Shown: positions 63,503 to 64,000 of the stretch, piece after piece
Position numbering within the stretch: position 1 is the first letter of the stretch
Layout: every line of letters begins with the position of its first letter
Assembly: GCF_948472415.1 (NCBI RefSeq)
Contig: NZ_OX419519.1
Coordinates: forward strand, 7,283,001 to 7,347,000
Length of the DNA stretch: 64,000 nucleotides
Origin: Kitasatospora fiedleri
GTDB taxonomy: Bacteria; Actinomycetota; Actinomycetes; Streptomycetales; Streptomycetaceae
Direction of reading: 5' to 3'
Translations under genes and position numbers: made by a program
Notes under the pieces: model-generated
The model's input: only the letters and a program-made list of their open reading frames with translations
Databases searched by the model: none
What the model was told of the DNA's origin: nothing

Positions 63503-63607
63503 GGACGGTTGCCCGAGCTTGGCCTAAGGGTGACGTGCCTAGACGGAACGCGTGCCGGCACACAGGCGATACGCGGCCCGCCGCGGGTTCGAATCCCGCA
63601 CCGTCCA
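63503..63607 (+). tRNA. tRNA-like gene with extended arm, identity unresolved
   Basis: 105 nt. Perfect 7-bp acceptor GGACGGT/ACCGTCC, D-arm CCC-GAGCTTGGCCTAA-GGG and perfect T-arm GCGGG-TTCGAAT-CCCGC. The 52 nt in between hold no clean 5-bp anticodon stem; the best has loop CTAGACG with one mismatched pair (CGTGC/GAACG). Could be a type II tRNA with a long arm or a decayed one. Confidence 0.45.
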
Positions 63608-63615
63608 CAGAGCTG

Positions 63616-63690
63616 CTGGTCGTGGCTCAGCTTGGCCAGAGCGCCCGCTTTGGGAGCGGGAGGACGCAGGTTCGAATCCTGCCGACCAGA
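63616..63690 (+). tRNA. tRNA-Pro (TGG)
   Basis: 75 nt. Acceptor CTGGTCG/CGACCAG, D-stem GCTC/GAGC, anticodon stem CCCGC/GCGGG with loop TTTGGGA (anticodon TGG), T-arm GCAGG-TTCGAAT-CCTGC. Perfect cloverleaf; no CCA encoded. Confidence 0.88.
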
Positions 63691-63716
63691 CCTACCACGA
63701 CGCCCCTGGAGGCACC

Positions 63717-64000
63717 ATGGCACGCGGCACCATCGCCGTCAGCACTGCGGATCGGGCCGGCACTGTGCTACCCGCTGCGACGGACGGAGACGCTACCAAC
63801 GGCCACGCGGTTGTGAACGACGGCCGTACTGCGCTGCTCGTGAAGAACGGCGGTTCGACGGTCAGTCGCACTGTGACGATCCGGCTCTCAGGCACCCTGG
63901 ACGGCCTGGCCGTCACGGCCACCCGGACGAAGTCGGTGGCAGTCGGTGCGGAGGTACTGCTCGGCCCCTTCCCGCGCGACGTCTACGGCTCGTCGCTTCT
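63717..64000 (+). CDS. Phage-type protein, truncated by window end
   Basis: Starts at an ATG with CTGGAGG upstream and runs off the window (94 codons seen). Sequence MARGTIAVSTADRAGTVLPAA ... NGHAVVNDGRTALLVKNGGSTVSRTVTIRLSG ... GAEVLLGPFPRDVYGSSL is rich in strands, like small actinophage structural or head/tail-associated proteins with an immunoglobulin-like fold. No signal peptide. It supports a phage origin for the element, though the match is from memory. Confidence 0.5.
   Translation, partial: MARGTIAVSTADRAGTVLPAATDGDATNGHAVVNDGRTALLVKNGGSTVSRTVTIRLSGTLDGLAVTATRTKSVAVGAEVLLGPFPRDVYGSSL

Noticed and set aside
63503..63607. Selenocysteine tRNA, suggested by its length
   Set aside because: No TCA anticodon in a loop and a 7-bp rather than 8-bp acceptor; no selABD genes nearby.

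Overview
The window looks like chromosomal DNA of a streptomycete (Streptomyces or Kitasatospora). Coding regions have very high G+C with G/C at nearly every third codon position, GTG starts are common, and the gene content is typical of the group: a SARP regulator, a DUF3558-type lipoprotein, a clpP pair next to a PopR-like regulator, many secreted carbohydrate-active enzymes, and a 2-methylisoborneol (MIB) operon.

Layout. 0.1-7 kb: Rrf2 regulator, cupin, divergent ArsR-type regulator/MFS pair with a perfect operator, and a large secreted DUF11-like protein. 7-13 kb: PopR-like regulator convergent on two clpP genes, a FUSC-type membrane protein, a lipoprotein, a STAS anti-anti-sigma factor. 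13-19.4 kb: SARP regulator, ricin-type lectin, GH31 enzyme, PL7 alginate lyase. 19.6-24.5 kb: RHS polymorphic toxin with its immunity gene, then a VOC protein. 24.7-37.4 kb: secreted beta-helix protein, tandem universal stress protein, NlpC/P60 hydrolase, squalene/phytoene synthase-like protein, TetR/flavin monooxygenase pair with a double operator, an XRE-MurA fusion, a MmyB-type regulator, DHA2 efflux pump and SnoaL-like protein. 37.5-43.8 kb: a sulfur-scavenging locus of flavin monooxygenases, whose two divergent arms each begin with nearly the same cysteine-containing leader peptide. 44-53.6 kb: a LacI-controlled ABC importer with a GH87 alpha-1,3-glucanase and a GH13 alpha-glucosidase, apparently a complete alpha-glucan utilisation unit. 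54-56.8 kb: a GH9 cellulase behind a perfect CebR box. 57-59.6 kb: MIB synthase and GPP methyltransferase. 59.65 kb to the end: the 3' end of an exonuclease III gene broken by an integrated element that begins with a large serine integrase and continues with tRNA genes, an AbrB/PIN-like protein and a phage-type protein cut by the window edge.

Reading caution. At least fifteen reading-frame breaks in eleven otherwise well-conserved host genes are all single-base losses in G or C runs. I read these as sequence under-calls rather than real mutations and annotate each gene as one intact CDS with the break noted.

How it fits together: a soil saprophyte that senses and degrades glucans, alginate and cellulose through LacI-family operators, scavenges organosulfur under cysteine limitation, makes an earthy odorant, competes with neighbours through a polymorphic toxin, and carries a phage-like integrated element.
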